From: Porphyromonas sp.
GTDB lineage: Bacteria > Bacteroidota > Bacteroidia > Bacteroidales > Porphyromonadaceae
Direction: 5' to 3'
Length of the DNA: 64,000 bases
NCBI GenBank assembly: GCA_030532365.1
Contig: JAUNLH010000001.1
Coordinates: 1 to 64,000, forward strand
Positions within the stretch are counted from its first letter, which is position 1; each line of letters starts with the position of its first letter. Positions 1 to 10,851 of this stretch are shown piece by piece. The notes beneath the pieces are model-generated. The model did not search any database, was not told the DNA's origin, and saw only the letters and a program-made list of their open reading frames with translations. The position numbers were made by a program, and so were the translations under genes.

Positions 1-296
1 TATTTTCTGATTGTTATACAAATTCATATTCGATCAATTGATGTTGTAGCGGCATATCCGCTACAGCAAGATATCAAATGTGGCTATTCGCAATATAACA
101 AGATTGTATATAAAATACAAGAATCAGCGCCATAAGCTCAATGTTAATTAAAAAGGGAGGAGCATGAAGTCTCAAAAAGGGGAAGATGAAAGTAGTATCA
201 AACATCAGCCAACAGGCGACGTACATAACACTAAGATCCAGTGAATTGGAGCTTCGCCATAAAGCCTCTGCCGATGCGTGTTCCGAACGTGGTGCG
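1..296. other. Gene-poor left edge
   Basis: AT-rich stretch before the first 23-bp-period element. It holds an 8-bp inverted repeat (45-52 with 58-65, 5-nt loop) and one very short reading frame at 164-244, listed separately. I see no other gene. Whatever gene lies left of the window does not visibly extend into it. Confidence 0.5.
164..244 (+). CDS. Very short ORF or gene remnant with a strong ribosome-binding site
   Basis: A 26-codon frame starts at ATG 164 and ends at TGA 242-244. Its N-terminus is MKSQKGEDESSIKHQP, which is hydrophilic with no signal peptide or membrane segment. It is preceded by GGGAGGAG at 154-161, a far better Shine-Dalgarno match than most genes here have. The frame ends about 50 bases before the first repeat element. 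It could be the surviving 5' end of a gene cut by repeat insertion, a genuine small peptide, or chance. I do not recognise the family. Confidence 0.25.
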   Translation: MKSQKGEDESSIKHQPTGDVHNTKIQ

Positions 297-407
297 TACC
301 GAGCTCCGAACTTAAAAATTCTAAGTTGGGAACTTCGATGTGCCTAAGTTGGGAACTTCGACAACTCTAAGTTCCCAACTTCGATTTACCTAGGTTCGGG
401 TTTCCGA
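297..407 (+). repeat. 23-bp-period palindromic repeat element, copy A
   Basis: Five units start at 297, 320, 343, 366 and 389, exactly 23 bp apart. Each is a 19-bp quasi-palindrome plus a 4-nt linker. Units 2 and 3 carry a GGG centre (CTAAGTTGGGAACTTCGA) and unit 4 the inverted CCC centre. The 111-bp length and unit order match seven other copies in the window. No protein is encoded. Confidence 0.9.
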
Positions 408-456
408 TTTAGCGCACCTACATCTCCGGAATTTCACAACCCCTTTTCGGGAATGT

Positions 457-583
457 ACGACATCCGACCTTCGTCGGAGTCGTGAGGGTTGTCAGACGAA
501 TGCCAATCCAGGGTGGCGCAACGCCCTTTTAGGGCATTGCTTACCCTTCGCTAGGGCATGCAACCCCGACTTCCGTCGGGGTT
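457..583 (-). repeat. Three-hairpin repeat element, copy I (reverse)
   Basis: Stem 1 (457-482) pairs ACGACaTCCGAC with GTCGGAGTCGT. The middle structure has outer arms AGGGT (510-514) and ACCCT (543-547) enclosing GCCCT/AGGGC (523-527 with 531-535). Stem 3 pairs AACCCCGAC (562-570) with GTCGGGGTT (575-583). The conserved core CTTACCCTTCGCTAGG spans 540-555. It matches copies II-IV in architecture and lies in the opposite orientation to II and IV. Confidence 0.85.
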
Positions 584-687
584 GTTTCGTCTCGTGATCG
601 GTGCAAGGGTACATGTAGTCGCGGTGTGCGCTATGACCCAATCAGGGGCGAACTCAACAAAAATAGGGGTTGTTTCGTCTCGTGATC
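581..687 (+). repeat. Direct repeat pair of at least 19 bp
   Basis: GTTGTTTCGTCTCGTGATC occurs at 581-599 and again at 669-687, 88 bp apart, each preceded by GGG. The DNA between them shows no gene. It looks like a local duplication inside the repeat-rich block. Confidence 0.75.
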
Positions 688-733
688 AGTATAAGGGAGC
701 ATTGGGTTGCGATGTGTCCAATACCTCTATTCG

Positions 734-865
734 GGGGATATCCCGACGGATGTCGGAGTTACCACATTCATACACGGACAATGAACGGGCGACCGTATCG
801 GGGCAACCCCAACGGATGTCGGAATTACCGCATTCATACGCGGGCAATGGACGGGCGACCGCATC
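734..865 (+). repeat. 66-bp tandem repeat, two copies
   Basis: Unit 1 is 734-799 and unit 2 is 800-865. Both begin GGGG and share ACGGATGTCGGA, TTACC, CATTCATAC, GGGCGACCG and ATCGGGG with a few substitutions. A third start (GGGG at 866) runs straight into stem 3 of three-hairpin copy II, so the tandem array appears to derive from that element's end. Confidence 0.8.
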
Positions 866-869
866 GGGG

Positions 870-985
870 CGATCCCGACCTTCGTCGGGATCGAAGAGCC
901 TAGCGAAGGGTAAGAGGCGAAGCCTCGCCACCCTGGTACGAACGAAGCCACACCCTTCCTCGACTCCGACGCACGTCGGATGTCG
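870..985 (+). repeat. Three-hairpin repeat element, copy II (forward)
   Basis: Stem 3 is CGATCCCGAC/GTCGGGATCG at 870-893. The core GCCTAGCGAAGGGTAAG spans 898-914. The inner stem is GAGGC/GCCTC (914-918 with 922-926) inside AGGGT (907-911)/ACCCT (930-934). Stem 1 is CGACTCCGAC/GTCGGATGTCG at 961-985. The inner stem sequence differs from copies I, III and IV but still pairs. Confidence 0.85.
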
Positions 986-1060
986 CACCCCTACAGATAT
1001 TGTCTGGGTGAAACATGTGCCATAATTCAACCTCAACGACGTACCCACTGGGGTAGTGGT

Positions 1061-1188
1061 ACGACTCCAACATGCGTTGGAGTCGTATTGCTCTGGAGGA
1101 TCACGTGGTACCAGGGTGGCGCGCCACCTCTACCGAGGTGACGCTTACCCTTCGCTAGGTCATTCGATCCCGCCAGGTGGCGGGATCG
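1061..1188 (-). repeat. Three-hairpin repeat element, copy III (reverse)
   Basis: Stem 1 is a perfect 11-bp hairpin (ACGACTCCAAC at 1061-1071 with GTTGGAGTCGT at 1076-1086). The inner stem is CACCTC/GAGGTG (1125-1130 with 1135-1140) inside AGGGT (1113-1117)/ACCCT (1147-1151). Stem 3 is CGATCCCGCC/GGCGGGATCG at 1165-1188. Relative to the other copies both sides of stems 1 and 3 are changed (CCAAC/GTTGG and CCGCC/GGCGG), so pairing is kept. Confidence 0.85.
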
Positions 1189-1363
1189 CCACACCCCACA
1201 CTCATCATCGGGATATAACGCACGCACACATTACAACATAATACCACCAATGGTCGTCCTTCCCCCACCGCAACCAAACTCGACACAGGACATACACAAC
1301 ACGCGACACCAACACGAACAACCCCGACAACGATGGGTATCGGACGTTACACCACGATACAAA

Positions 1364-1478
1364 CAACCCCGACCTGCGTCGGGGTTGAAGAGCCTAGCGA
1401 AGGGTAAGCCCCGCAGGGGCGTCACCCTGGTACCAAAGGTCGCAGCCCCATCTCGATTCCGACGAAGGTCGGATGTCG
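1364..1478 (+). repeat. Three-hairpin repeat element, copy IV (forward)
   Basis: Stem 3 is CAACCCCGAC/GTCGGGGTTG at 1364-1387. The core GCCTAGCGAAGGGTAAG spans 1392-1408. The inner stem is GCCCC/GGGGC at 1408-1420 inside AGGGT (1401-1405)/ACCCT (1424-1428). Stem 1 is CGAtTCCGAC/GTCGGATGTCG at 1454-1478. It is the last of four copies that alternate in orientation (-,+,-,+). Confidence 0.85.
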
Positions 1479-1549
1479 AACCCCACGAAGAAGGGTACAA
1501 ATTCGCGTGGAGGGGGTGGTCGGTTGGGGCAGGTTTGCGAGAGAGAAAA

Positions 1550-1660
1550 ATCCGAGTTCCGAACTTAAAAATTCTAAGTTCCCAACTTAGATGCATCGAA
1601 GTTCCCAACTTCGACAACTCTAAGTTCCGGTCTCGGATCAATCGAACTTCGGATGTCGAA
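1550..1660 (+). repeat. 23-bp-period palindromic repeat element, copy B
   Basis: Units start at 1550, 1573, 1596, 1619 and 1642. Unit 2 is the perfect core TCTAAGTTCCCAACTTAGA. The last units decay to TCTAAGTTCCGGTCTCGGA and TCGAACTTCGGATGTCGAA, the latter resembling stem 1 of the three-hairpin family. It closes the 297-1660 repeat block on the right. Confidence 0.85.
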
Positions 1661-1848
1661 GCGAAGAGATCACAGAGTTAAGTTTTATGCAAGTCGGATC
1701 GCTTATTCTTGAGACATTCGAGCTTGAGCGTCGATGTGATGGATCGGTTTGGGTCTGGAAGTAGAGGGGCGCTGGAGCCGCCTTGCAATGTGCAAATAGC
1801 AATCAGCGGGACATTTAATAAATAACTATAGTTTAGACATATAGCTAA
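1661..1848. other. Non-coding stretch left of the Lrp promoter
   Basis: No convincing gene, terminator or repeat is visible between the repeat block and the lrp promoter region. Confidence 0.5.
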
Positions 1849-1876
1849 TTTGTTATGAAATATTTTAGTACATTTG
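1849..1876 (+). promoter_or_regulatory. Possible promoter of the Lrp/AsnC gene
   Basis: TACATTTG at 1869-1876 fits the Bacteroidetes -7 box TAnnTTTG. A TTTG lies at 1849-1852, giving a 16-nt gap that is shorter than the usual 19-21. Transcription would start near 1883, about 30 nt before the ATG. Confidence 0.45.
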
Positions 1877-1911
1877 AGGATCTATAGACCACCGGTATAT
1901 AAAGAAGGCTT

Positions 1912-2400
1912 ATGGCAGACATTTACGAACTTGACAAAATAGATACGACCATCCTTAATATCCTATCTCTGGACGCTCGTACTCCATTTAAGGATATTGC
2001 GGAGATCTGTAAGCTATCGCGCGCCGCTGTGCATCAGCGAGTGCAGCGTATGATCGCTAAGGGGGTGATCATCGGCTCGGGCTACCATGTCGATCTGATA
2101 AAGATCGGATACCGCACCTATGCCTATGTGGGGGTGAAGCTGGAGCGTGCCTCGTACTACAAGCGTGTGAGCGAGGAGCTGGTAAAGATCCCAGAGGTGA
2201 TCGAGTGCAACTTTACGACTGGTCTGCACTCGCTCTTTATCAAGCTCTATGCGCGGGATAATAACCACCTGCTAGACATCCTCAATGGCAAGATACAGCA
2301 GATCGATGGCGTGGTCTCTACGGAGACGATGATCACTCTGGAGCGGATATTTCACCGTCCGCTACTGTTGCCTGAGGACTTCGAGGACGAAGAGGAGTGA
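1912..2400 (+). CDS. Lrp/AsnC-family transcriptional regulator
   Basis: This is a 162-residue regulator of the Lrp/AsnC (feast/famine) family. Residues 6-55 form the winged helix-turn-helix (DKIDTTILNILSLDARTPF, then LSRAAVHQRVQRM as recognition helix). Residues 70-150 fit the RAM/AsnC ligand-binding fold that makes dimers and octamers and usually binds an amino acid. The acidic tail EDFEDEEE is not typical of the family core. It stands alone, with a repeat-rich block upstream and tRNA-Pro 60 bp downstream. The target genes and effector cannot be told from sequence. Confidence 0.93.
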   Translation: MADIYELDKIDTTILNILSLDARTPFKDIAEICKLSRAAVHQRVQRMIAKGVIIGSGYHVDLIKIGYRTYAYVGVKLERASYYKRVSEELVKIPEVIECNFTTGLHSLFIKLYARDNNHLLDILNGKIQQIDGVVSTETMITLERIFHRPLLLPEDFEDEEE

Positions 2401-2440
2401 CCTCGAAGTAGGCAAGGGTGGGCTTCTCAAGAAAATAGTG

Positions 2441-2448
2441 TACCTTTG
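2441..2448 (+). promoter_or_regulatory. Promoter -7 box for tRNA-Pro
   Basis: TACCTTTG matches TAnnTTTG and ends 12 nt before the mature tRNA 5' end, as expected for a tRNA promoter in this phylum. No clear TTG -33 box is seen. Confidence 0.6.
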
Positions 2449-2459
2449 CGGGTACCAAT

Positions 2460-2532
2460 CGGGATGTAGCACAGTTGGCAGCGCGCCACGTTCGGGACGT
2501 GGAGGTCGGAAGTTCGAGTCTTCTCATCCCGA
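2460..2532 (+). tRNA. tRNA-Pro (anticodon CGG)
   Basis: The cloverleaf folds by eye. The acceptor stem CGGGATG pairs with CATCCCG and the discriminator is A at 2532. The anticodon stem CCACG/CGTGG holds the loop TTCGGGA, giving anticodon CGG, which reads proline CCG codons. The T arm GGAAG-TTCGAGT-CTTCT is present with one G-T pair. The D stem GCAC/GCGC has one mismatch. CCA is not encoded. Confidence 0.93.
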
Positions 2533-2554
2533 CTCACTAAACCACTGGAATGTA

Positions 2555-2593
2555 AAACATCCGATATGCTCAGCAGAAGCATATCGGATGTTT
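2555..2593. terminator. Bidirectional terminator between tRNA-Pro and the HU/SPOR gene
   Basis: A perfect 16-bp stem (AAACATCCGATATGCT at 2555-2570 with its complement at 2578-2593) and a 7-nt loop. TTT plus CTTTT follows on the plus side and TTTT on the minus side, so it can end both the tRNA and the leftward pheS-nth group. Confidence 0.88.
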
Positions 2594-2658
2594 GCTTTTG
2601 TTATGCCATAAGATACCGTGCGGGGGCGCCCCCTCATCGGTATGCCCTGCTCAGTTGC

Positions 2659-3663
2659 TTACTTTGCCTTATGGATCCAAGCCGTAGCATAGCCTGGCTT
2701 AGTGACCAGGTCGTTGAGCGCTGCCTGCGCCTCTGCCATGGTGTCGAATGCGTCGGCAAAGACGCGGTACCTGCCGCTGTGCGTCTTGTAGATGCCAGCG
2801 TCGGGAAAGTCGGTATACGCTCTATTTTCGTCTAAGAACTTAGTCGCCTCCGCCTCATTACTAAGGCTGGAGATCACCAGCAGGTAGCTTGGCTGTGCGA
2901 GAGGTGCTTCCAGGAGCGGCTTCCCTCCAAGTGTCGGCTGGGCTGGCTCTACCTCTTGGTCGAGTACTGGCTCCTCTGCTGTAATTTCAAAGGGTGCCTC
3001 TTCGTTTGTCAGCTCTACGGGTGTCGCAACAGGCGCCGTGCGGGCAAAGCTCGCCTGGTGCTCAGGGGTAGCGGTCGTAGTATGGCGTGTAGGGAGCTCT
3101 AGGTTGCCCCACGGAATCAGGAAGATGGCAGCCCCGATGACCGCTGCTGCAGCAGTGTAGCGTGCATAGCGTAGGTTGATCGGCAGGTAGACGGTATCGC
3201 CCCTGCGCCGGAGACCCCTCGCCTCCTCGCCCGACACCGGTAGCTGCGCCAGCTGCGTCACTGGCATCAAGCCATAATACTTGATAGAGAATGGGTGGGC
3301 TGGGTTGGGGATAAATGAGATGCGACCCTCGGAGCGCTCCATGGTGAGCTTGCCGATAGAGCCTAGCTGCACGATGCCCCGACTGCGTAGAGCACTCAGC
3401 AACTCCTCGACATCTGACTCCACAAGGGCGAGTGCCCTCTTGTAGCCAAAGGAGTATGCCTGACTGTAGGACTGCACCACAAGACCGTCGTTTTGGCTGA
3501 GCTGACCATTGAAGGAGAGGTCGCACTTGCCCGGAAGGATCAGCCCTCTGGACTCGTCTAAAACGGCCGAGCGGTCGTGACGTATAAATGCCCCAAGCCC
3601 GGGGATCGTGACACACTCCTCCTTGTACAGTAGCTGCTCTATGTGCTTTATCAGTCGTTTCAT
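2659..3663 (-). CDS. HU-like domain protein with membrane segment and C-terminal SPOR domain
   Basis: A 334-residue protein. Residues 1 to about 135 match the Bacteroidetes HU-related domain pair (CCDC81-like prokaryotic HU), with IPGLGAFI and a lysine/arginine pattern. A hydrophobic segment around residues 170-187 (AAAAVIGAAIFLIPWG) is a likely single membrane pass. An acidic proline-rich linker follows, then a SPOR domain (about 258-332, YLLVISSLSNEAEATKFLDE), a fold that binds denuded septal peptidoglycan. This suggests a cytoplasmic DNA-binding-like head joined to a periplasmic division-site domain. It lies 55 bp after the CBM9-like gene on the same strand. The role is inferred from domains only. 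Confidence 0.85.
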   Translation of the reverse strand: MKRLIKHIEQLLYKEECVTIPGLGAFIRHDRSAVLDESRGLILPGKCDLSFNGQLSQNDGLVVQSYSQAYSFGYKRALALVESDVEELLSALRSRGIVQLGSIGKLTMERSEGRISFIPNPAHPFSIKYYGLMPVTQLAQLPVSGEEARGLRRRGDTVYLPINLRYARYTAAAAVIGAAIFLIPWGNLELPTRHTTTATPEHQASFARTAPVATPVELTNEEAPFEITAEEPVLDQEVEPAQPTLGGKPLLEAPLAQPSYLLVISSLSNEAEATKFLDENRAYTDFPDAGIYKTHSGRYRVFADAFDTMAEAQAALNDLVTKPGYATAWIHKAK

Positions 3664-3718
3664 ACTACATCCTTTTTCTTACTTCTCCCCATAGCAAATC
3701 TAGCAATTTTCGGGTAGA

Positions 3719-4414
3719 CTATTCGCGCGGACCCAGGTAGAGGGGCTGGAAGTACTCCGGTCGATGGAAGTCGGGAGTCTCAGTGTGGACGGGCTGCCAT
3801 GTGGCAAAATGGGGCTCCGGAGTGCGGTCGCCACACTTGTAGAGATTGCCCATGAAGTACTCCGGCAGCTGCTCTACACTCTCGATGCCCAGCACCTGGA
3901 AGTCGATCTTGACCGACACATAAAAGGACTGCAGCCCCCGTGGTCGCTCGAAGAGGACATCCCTGCGCTCACTCGCTGCCCTATGGATATGATCGTACTG
4001 TTGTCCGGTGAAGGGGGTGCTCACCTCTCGATTTAGGCGGTGAGAGGCATCGCAAGTGCCGATGCAATTGAACTCGAAGTTATAGTACCGCTCCTGCCCT
4101 GGTAGCTGCAGGAAGATCTCCACACAGCTGTCTTCGTGTACCTTGCTCCCATCCTCTATGTACTGAGCTAAGAGCCCCTTCCCTCTGCTCTGAAAGCGAC
4201 AGTAGAGCCCTGTATCGGAGTAGGCGAGGTCGGCAGCCGTGATCGGGATGTATGGGTACTGGTCGGGCCAGTTGTTGATCATGATAGGTAGCCGGAGTGA
4301 GGTCTGCTCAAGTATGATCTCATTGGACGACAGGTCTAGAGCATCAAGCACTGGCAGGTAGGGGATGGTGTACAGGTGGCGCGGAGATTTATCGCTGATA
4401 GTTTGTTGGTTCAT
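3719..4414 (-). CDS. Carbohydrate-binding family 9-like protein
   Basis: A 231-residue protein resembling the CBM9-like beta-sandwich family of Bacteroidetes. Typical features are INNWPDQYPYIP near residue 47, then YIEDGSKVHEDSCVEIFLQL, YYNFEFNCIGTCDASHRLNRE and a C-terminal HFATWQPVHTETPDFHRPEYF. There is no signal peptide, so it is probably cytoplasmic, and no catalytic domain is attached. It starts 17 bp after nth, so it is probably transcribed with pheS and nth. The ligand is unknown and sugar binding is inferred from family resemblance only. Confidence 0.8.
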   Translation of the reverse strand: MNQQTISDKSPRHLYTIPYLPVLDALDLSSNEIILEQTSLRLPIMINNWPDQYPYIPITAADLAYSDTGLYCRFQSRGKGLLAQYIEDGSKVHEDSCVEIFLQLPGQERYYNFEFNCIGTCDASHRLNREVSTPFTGQQYDHIHRAASERRDVLFERPRGLQSFYVSVKIDFQVLGIESVEQLPEYFMGNLYKCGDRTPEPHFATWQPVHTETPDFHRPEYFQPLYLGPRE

Positions 4415-4431
4415 AGTCTCTTACCCTTTCT

Positions 4432-5100
4432 CTAATCTTCTCGTGGTGTATCATGTATGATGGCATGGCGTGCATGGTACCTGCAGTAGGGGCGGAGCCC
4501 ACACTCAGGGCATTTGGGACTGCGTGCGGTGCAGATGTATCTGCCGTGCAAGATGAGCCAATGGTGCGCTCTTCCTAAAAACTCCTCTGGGATATGGCGC
4601 ATCAGTGCCATCTCAACCTTGAGCGGGGTGTTAGCGGTCTGCGGTGCTAGCCCTATCCGCTTGGAGACTCGGTAGACATGGGTGTCTACGGCGATGCGTG
4701 GCTGATCGTAGATGATGCTAAGGATCACGTTGGCGGTCTTTCGACCGACTCCCGGTAGCTTCACAAGCTCTTTGGGATCCTCGGGAATGGTACCTCCGTA
4801 CTCCTCCACCAGCATCTTGGAGAGCCCGACGAGGTACTTCGCCTTACTATTGGGGTAGGAGCAGGTGCGTATGTACTCGAAGATGACCTCTTCGCGAGCT
4901 AGTGCCATCTCTTCCGCTGTTGGGAAGGCAGCAAAGAGCTCCTTCGTAATGACATTGACCCGCTTATCGGTACACTGCGCGGAGAGAACAACGGCAACAA
5001 GGAGCTGAAATGGGGTATTGTACTCCAATTCAGTCTCAACGACGGTTCGGTGCTCTTCGAACCAAGCCATCACTCCTTTGTATCTCTCCTTGATCGTCAT
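4432..5100 (-). CDS. nth: Endonuclease III, DNA glycosylase/AP lyase
   Basis: This enzyme removes oxidised pyrimidines and cleaves the resulting abasic site in base-excision repair. The helix-hairpin-helix LPGVGRKTANVI is at about residues 115-126 with catalytic Lys121 and Asp139 (IAVDTHVYR). A [4Fe-4S] cluster motif Cys190-x6-Cys197-x2-Cys200-x5-Cys206 lies near the C-terminus. The length of 222 fits the family. The start ATG overlaps the pheS stop by 4 nt (ATGA), indicating translational coupling. Confidence 0.97.
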   Translation of the reverse strand: MTIKERYKGVMAWFEEHRTVVETELEYNTPFQLLVAVVLSAQCTDKRVNVITKELFAAFPTAEEMALAREEVIFEYIRTCSYPNSKAKYLVGLSKMLVEEYGGTIPEDPKELVKLPGVGRKTANVILSIIYDQPRIAVDTHVYRVSKRIGLAPQTANTPLKVEMALMRHIPEEFLGRAHHWLILHGRYICTARSPKCPECGLRPYCRYHARHAIIHDTPRED

Positions 5101-6125
5101 CGTGCCGCGGTAAACTGGTTCAGGAAGCGTAGATCATTCTCCGAGAAGAGCCTCAAATCACTGATGCTGTACTTGAGGTTGGTGATTCGCTCAACTCCCA
5201 TCCCGAGAGCATAGCCTGTATATTTACTGCTATCTATGCCACACGACTCCAACACTGCCTTATCCACCATGCCACATCCGAGTATCTCTACCCATCCGGT
5301 GTGCTTGCAGAAGCTGCAACCCTCACCTCCGCAGATGTTGCAAGAGATGTCCATCTCCGCTGAGGGCTCAGTGAAAGGGAAGTAGGATGGACGTAAGCGG
5401 ATCTTTGTATCCGCGCCAAACATCTCCCGAGCGAAGTGTATCAGCACCTGCCTTAGATCTGCGAAGCTGACACCCTCGTCGATATACAGCCCTTCTACCT
5501 GATGGAAGAAGCAGTGCGCACGTGCCGAGATCGCCTCGTTGCGGTATACTCGACCGGGGCAAATAATACGAATGGGAGGCTTTTGCTCCATCATCACTCG
5601 CGTCTGCACGGATGAAGTGTGGGTGCGAAGTAGGATCGAGTCGGCATGGCTAACGAAGAACGTATCTTGCATGTCCCGAGCTGGGTGGTCGGAGGGAAAG
5701 TTGAGAGACTCGAATACGTGCCAGTCATCCTCGATCTCAGGCCCCTCTGCGACGGAGAAGCCTAGGCGGGCAAAGATCTGTATGATCTGGTCTCGCACGA
5801 TATTGAGTGGGTGCCTACTGCCCAGCGGGATCGGGTAGGCAGTGCGGCTGAGATCGACACTACTGAATGCCTCCTCTTCGGTCGCGGTGTCTAGCTCCTT
5901 CTGGAAAGCCTCCAGTCGAGTTGTAATCAATGTCTTGAGTTCATTCAAGGCGATGCCCACCGCCTTCTTATCCTCTGCCGGCACTCCTCGAAAGAGCCCG
6001 AAGAGTTCATTCATCACACCTTTCTTGCCGATGTACTTAATGCGCAGCTGCTCTAGCACTTCCGCATTTTCTGGTTGCGATAGCGCTTTGATCGTTGCTT
6101 TTAATTCCTCTATTCTCTTCAGCAT
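5097..6125 (-). CDS. pheS: Phenylalanine-tRNA ligase alpha subunit
   Basis: The catalytic subunit of the alpha2beta2 class II enzyme that charges tRNA-Phe in the cytoplasm. An N-terminal coiled coil (about 1-90) is followed by the catalytic core with GSRHPLN near residue 102, motif 2 around FFHQVEGLYIDEG, a cysteine-rich stretch CNICGGEGCSFC near residue 265, and motif 3 GYALGMGVERI near residue 308. The length of 342 is normal. It heads the group pheS-nth-CBM9-HU/SPOR. No pheT is adjacent, so the beta subunit must lie outside the window. Confidence 0.97.
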   Translation of the reverse strand: MLKRIEELKATIKALSQPENAEVLEQLRIKYIGKKGVMNELFGLFRGVPAEDKKAVGIALNELKTLITTRLEAFQKELDTATEEEAFSSVDLSRTAYPIPLGSRHPLNIVRDQIIQIFARLGFSVAEGPEIEDDWHVFESLNFPSDHPARDMQDTFFVSHADSILLRTHTSSVQTRVMMEQKPPIRIICPGRVYRNEAISARAHCFFHQVEGLYIDEGVSFADLRQVLIHFAREMFGADTKIRLRPSYFPFTEPSAEMDISCNICGGEGCSFCKHTGWVEILGCGMVDKAVLESCGIDSSKYTGYALGMGVERITNLKYSISDLRLFSENDLRFLNQFTAAR

Positions 6126-6329
6126 ATATCTTTTTTACCTTACTTCCTATCTTAAAAGGAGAAAATATCCTCCACTTTGCGAAGTTACCTTAAATATCGC
6201 AAGAAGTGGAAAGAATGCTCAATGAATTTAATATTCAGTTATTTTTCTATCGAAATTACAATATCAGCGGTCACTAAGTGGCATCTCGAGAGCGGGTGCC
6301 ACAAGTGATCGCTCAATGCGCTAGCGGGT
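6126..6329. other. Spacer between pheS and the GH2 terminator
   Basis: AT-rich upstream region of pheS. No clean TAnnTTTG promoter was found on the minus strand and no small gene is visible. Confidence 0.5.
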
Positions 6330-6372
6330 AAAAGGGAGGTCGGACCTCCACTCTTTCAAAGATCCGACCTCC
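6330..6372 (-). terminator. Terminator of the beta-galactosidase gene
   Basis: A 10-bp inverted repeat (GGAGGTCGGA at 6335-6344 with TCCGACCTCC at 6363-6372). Read leftward it is followed by CTTTTACC. It lies 20 bp past the stop codon of the GH2 gene. Confidence 0.75.
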
Positions 6373-6392
6373 GACTTATACTTTCACTTCAT

Positions 6393-10059
<3,667 letters not shown>

Positions 10060-10170
10060 AGTCAAGCTCCGAACTCAGAAATTTTAAGTTGGGAACTTAG
10101 ACGCATCGAAGTTCCCAACTTAGATACATTTTAGTTCCGGTTTCCGATCGGTCTAAGTTCCGATCTCTCA
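10060..10170 (+). repeat. 23-bp-period palindromic repeat element, copy C
   Basis: Units start at 10060, 10083, 10106, 10129 and 10152. Unit 2 has the GGG centre (TTTAAGTTGGGAACTTAGA) and unit 3 the CCC centre. The linker before unit 4 is TACA rather than CAAC, a subtype shared with copy D. It lies between the lacZ promoter side and the end of the Fur gene. Confidence 0.88.
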
Positions 10171-10244
10171 TTTGCAGATGTTTCGGTGTATCAATTATAC
10201 AACATACAATTGAAGATTTGTGACAACACTATTTTCGACATCGT

Positions 10245-10343
10245 ACGACATCCGACCTGCGTTGGAGTCGAGATTGGGCTCCTCAGGATCTTATACCAGG
10301 GTGGCGCACCGCGACCCACTCCACATCTTCGTGTGGTGGGTTG
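10245..10343 (-). repeat. Three-hairpin repeat element, copy V (internally deleted)
   Basis: Stem 1 ACGACaTCCGAC/GTtGGAGTCG (10245-10270) and the CCAGGGTGGCGC block (10296-10307) match copies I and III. The inner hairpin and the CTTACCCTTCGCTAGG core are missing. A new stem 3 (10312-10343, CCACA/TGTGG plus ACCCA/TGGGT with a 2-nt bulge) still pairs. It sits 75 bp after copy C of the other family. Confidence 0.75.
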
Positions 10344-10425
10344 TAGGGCGTGGCAAATCCGGAGGGCACTCCTTAATATATATAGGGGGTAATTCTTTGG
10401 CGGCGGACAGGGTGAAAAATTGCGC

Positions 10426-10848
10426 CTAGTGGGCATGCCGCTTTCGTGCACAATCGCCACAGAGCCCTTTGATGACTAGGCTGTATCCCTCCGCGACATG
10501 CCCCTCAGGAAGCGGCTGAGGGGGCAGTGGGTGCGCCTCGAGACAGATGGTCTCGCCACAGCTACGACAGGTGAAGTGCGCATGCGTCTCCGCAGGCTCA
10601 TCAGGCGAATTATAGGAGATCGCATACTTCGCAATACCAGACCCATCTTGTATCTGATGAATGATGCCCGCCTCCATGAAGAGGTGGAGGTTGCGGGAGA
10701 TACTGCTCTTATCGACCGTCTCGAGCCGTGTCTCAAGGTCGGTCAGTGAGAGCGCAATGTCAGCGTGCTCCAGCTCATTGTAGATCAGCTCGCGCACTGG
10801 GGTAAATCGAATATCTAACTGTTCAAGGCGCTTCTTGGGTGAGGGCAT
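10426..10848 (-). CDS. Fur-family metalloregulator (possibly zinc-responsive)
   Basis: A 140-residue Fur-superfamily repressor. The N-terminal winged helix (about 10-75) has LETRLETVDKSSISRNLHLF as the DNA-reading region. The dimerisation part holds the regulatory histidines of THAHF (His89, His91) and two CxxC pairs (Cys94/Cys97 and Cys130/Cys133) that bind structural zinc. It starts 3 bp after the metal-ATPase gene, so the two form an operon. That partner and a palindrome at the shared promoter suggest control of metal export. Fur, Zur and PerR types cannot be separated with certainty. Confidence 0.9.
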   Translation of the reverse strand: MPSPKKRLEQLDIRFTPVRELIYNELEHADIALSLTDLETRLETVDKSSISRNLHLFMEAGIIHQIQDGSGIAKYAISYNSPDEPAETHAHFTCRSCGETICLEAHPLPPQPLPEGHVAEGYSLVIKGLCGDCARKRHAH

Positions 10849-10851
10849 GAA

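Noticed and set aside
45-65. Hairpin TGTAGCGG/CCGCTACA as a terminator
   Set aside because: The stem is fine, but no T-tract follows on either strand and no gene end is visible next to it.
297-407. CRISPR array
   Set aside because: The period is regular, but the linkers are only 4 nt and conserved, there are only five units per site, and no cas gene is present.
558-1681. Several overlapping open frames of 60-143 codons on both strands
   Set aside because: They lie wholly in the hairpin repeats and translate the same repeated words in different frames (for example RRMSELPHSYT), with no protein-like composition or ribosome site. Inverted repeats create such frames by chance.
10186-10460. Open frames near the end of the Fur gene
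   Set aside because: They read through repeat copy V and non-coding DNA; opposite-strand frames share the same region with no family resemblance.
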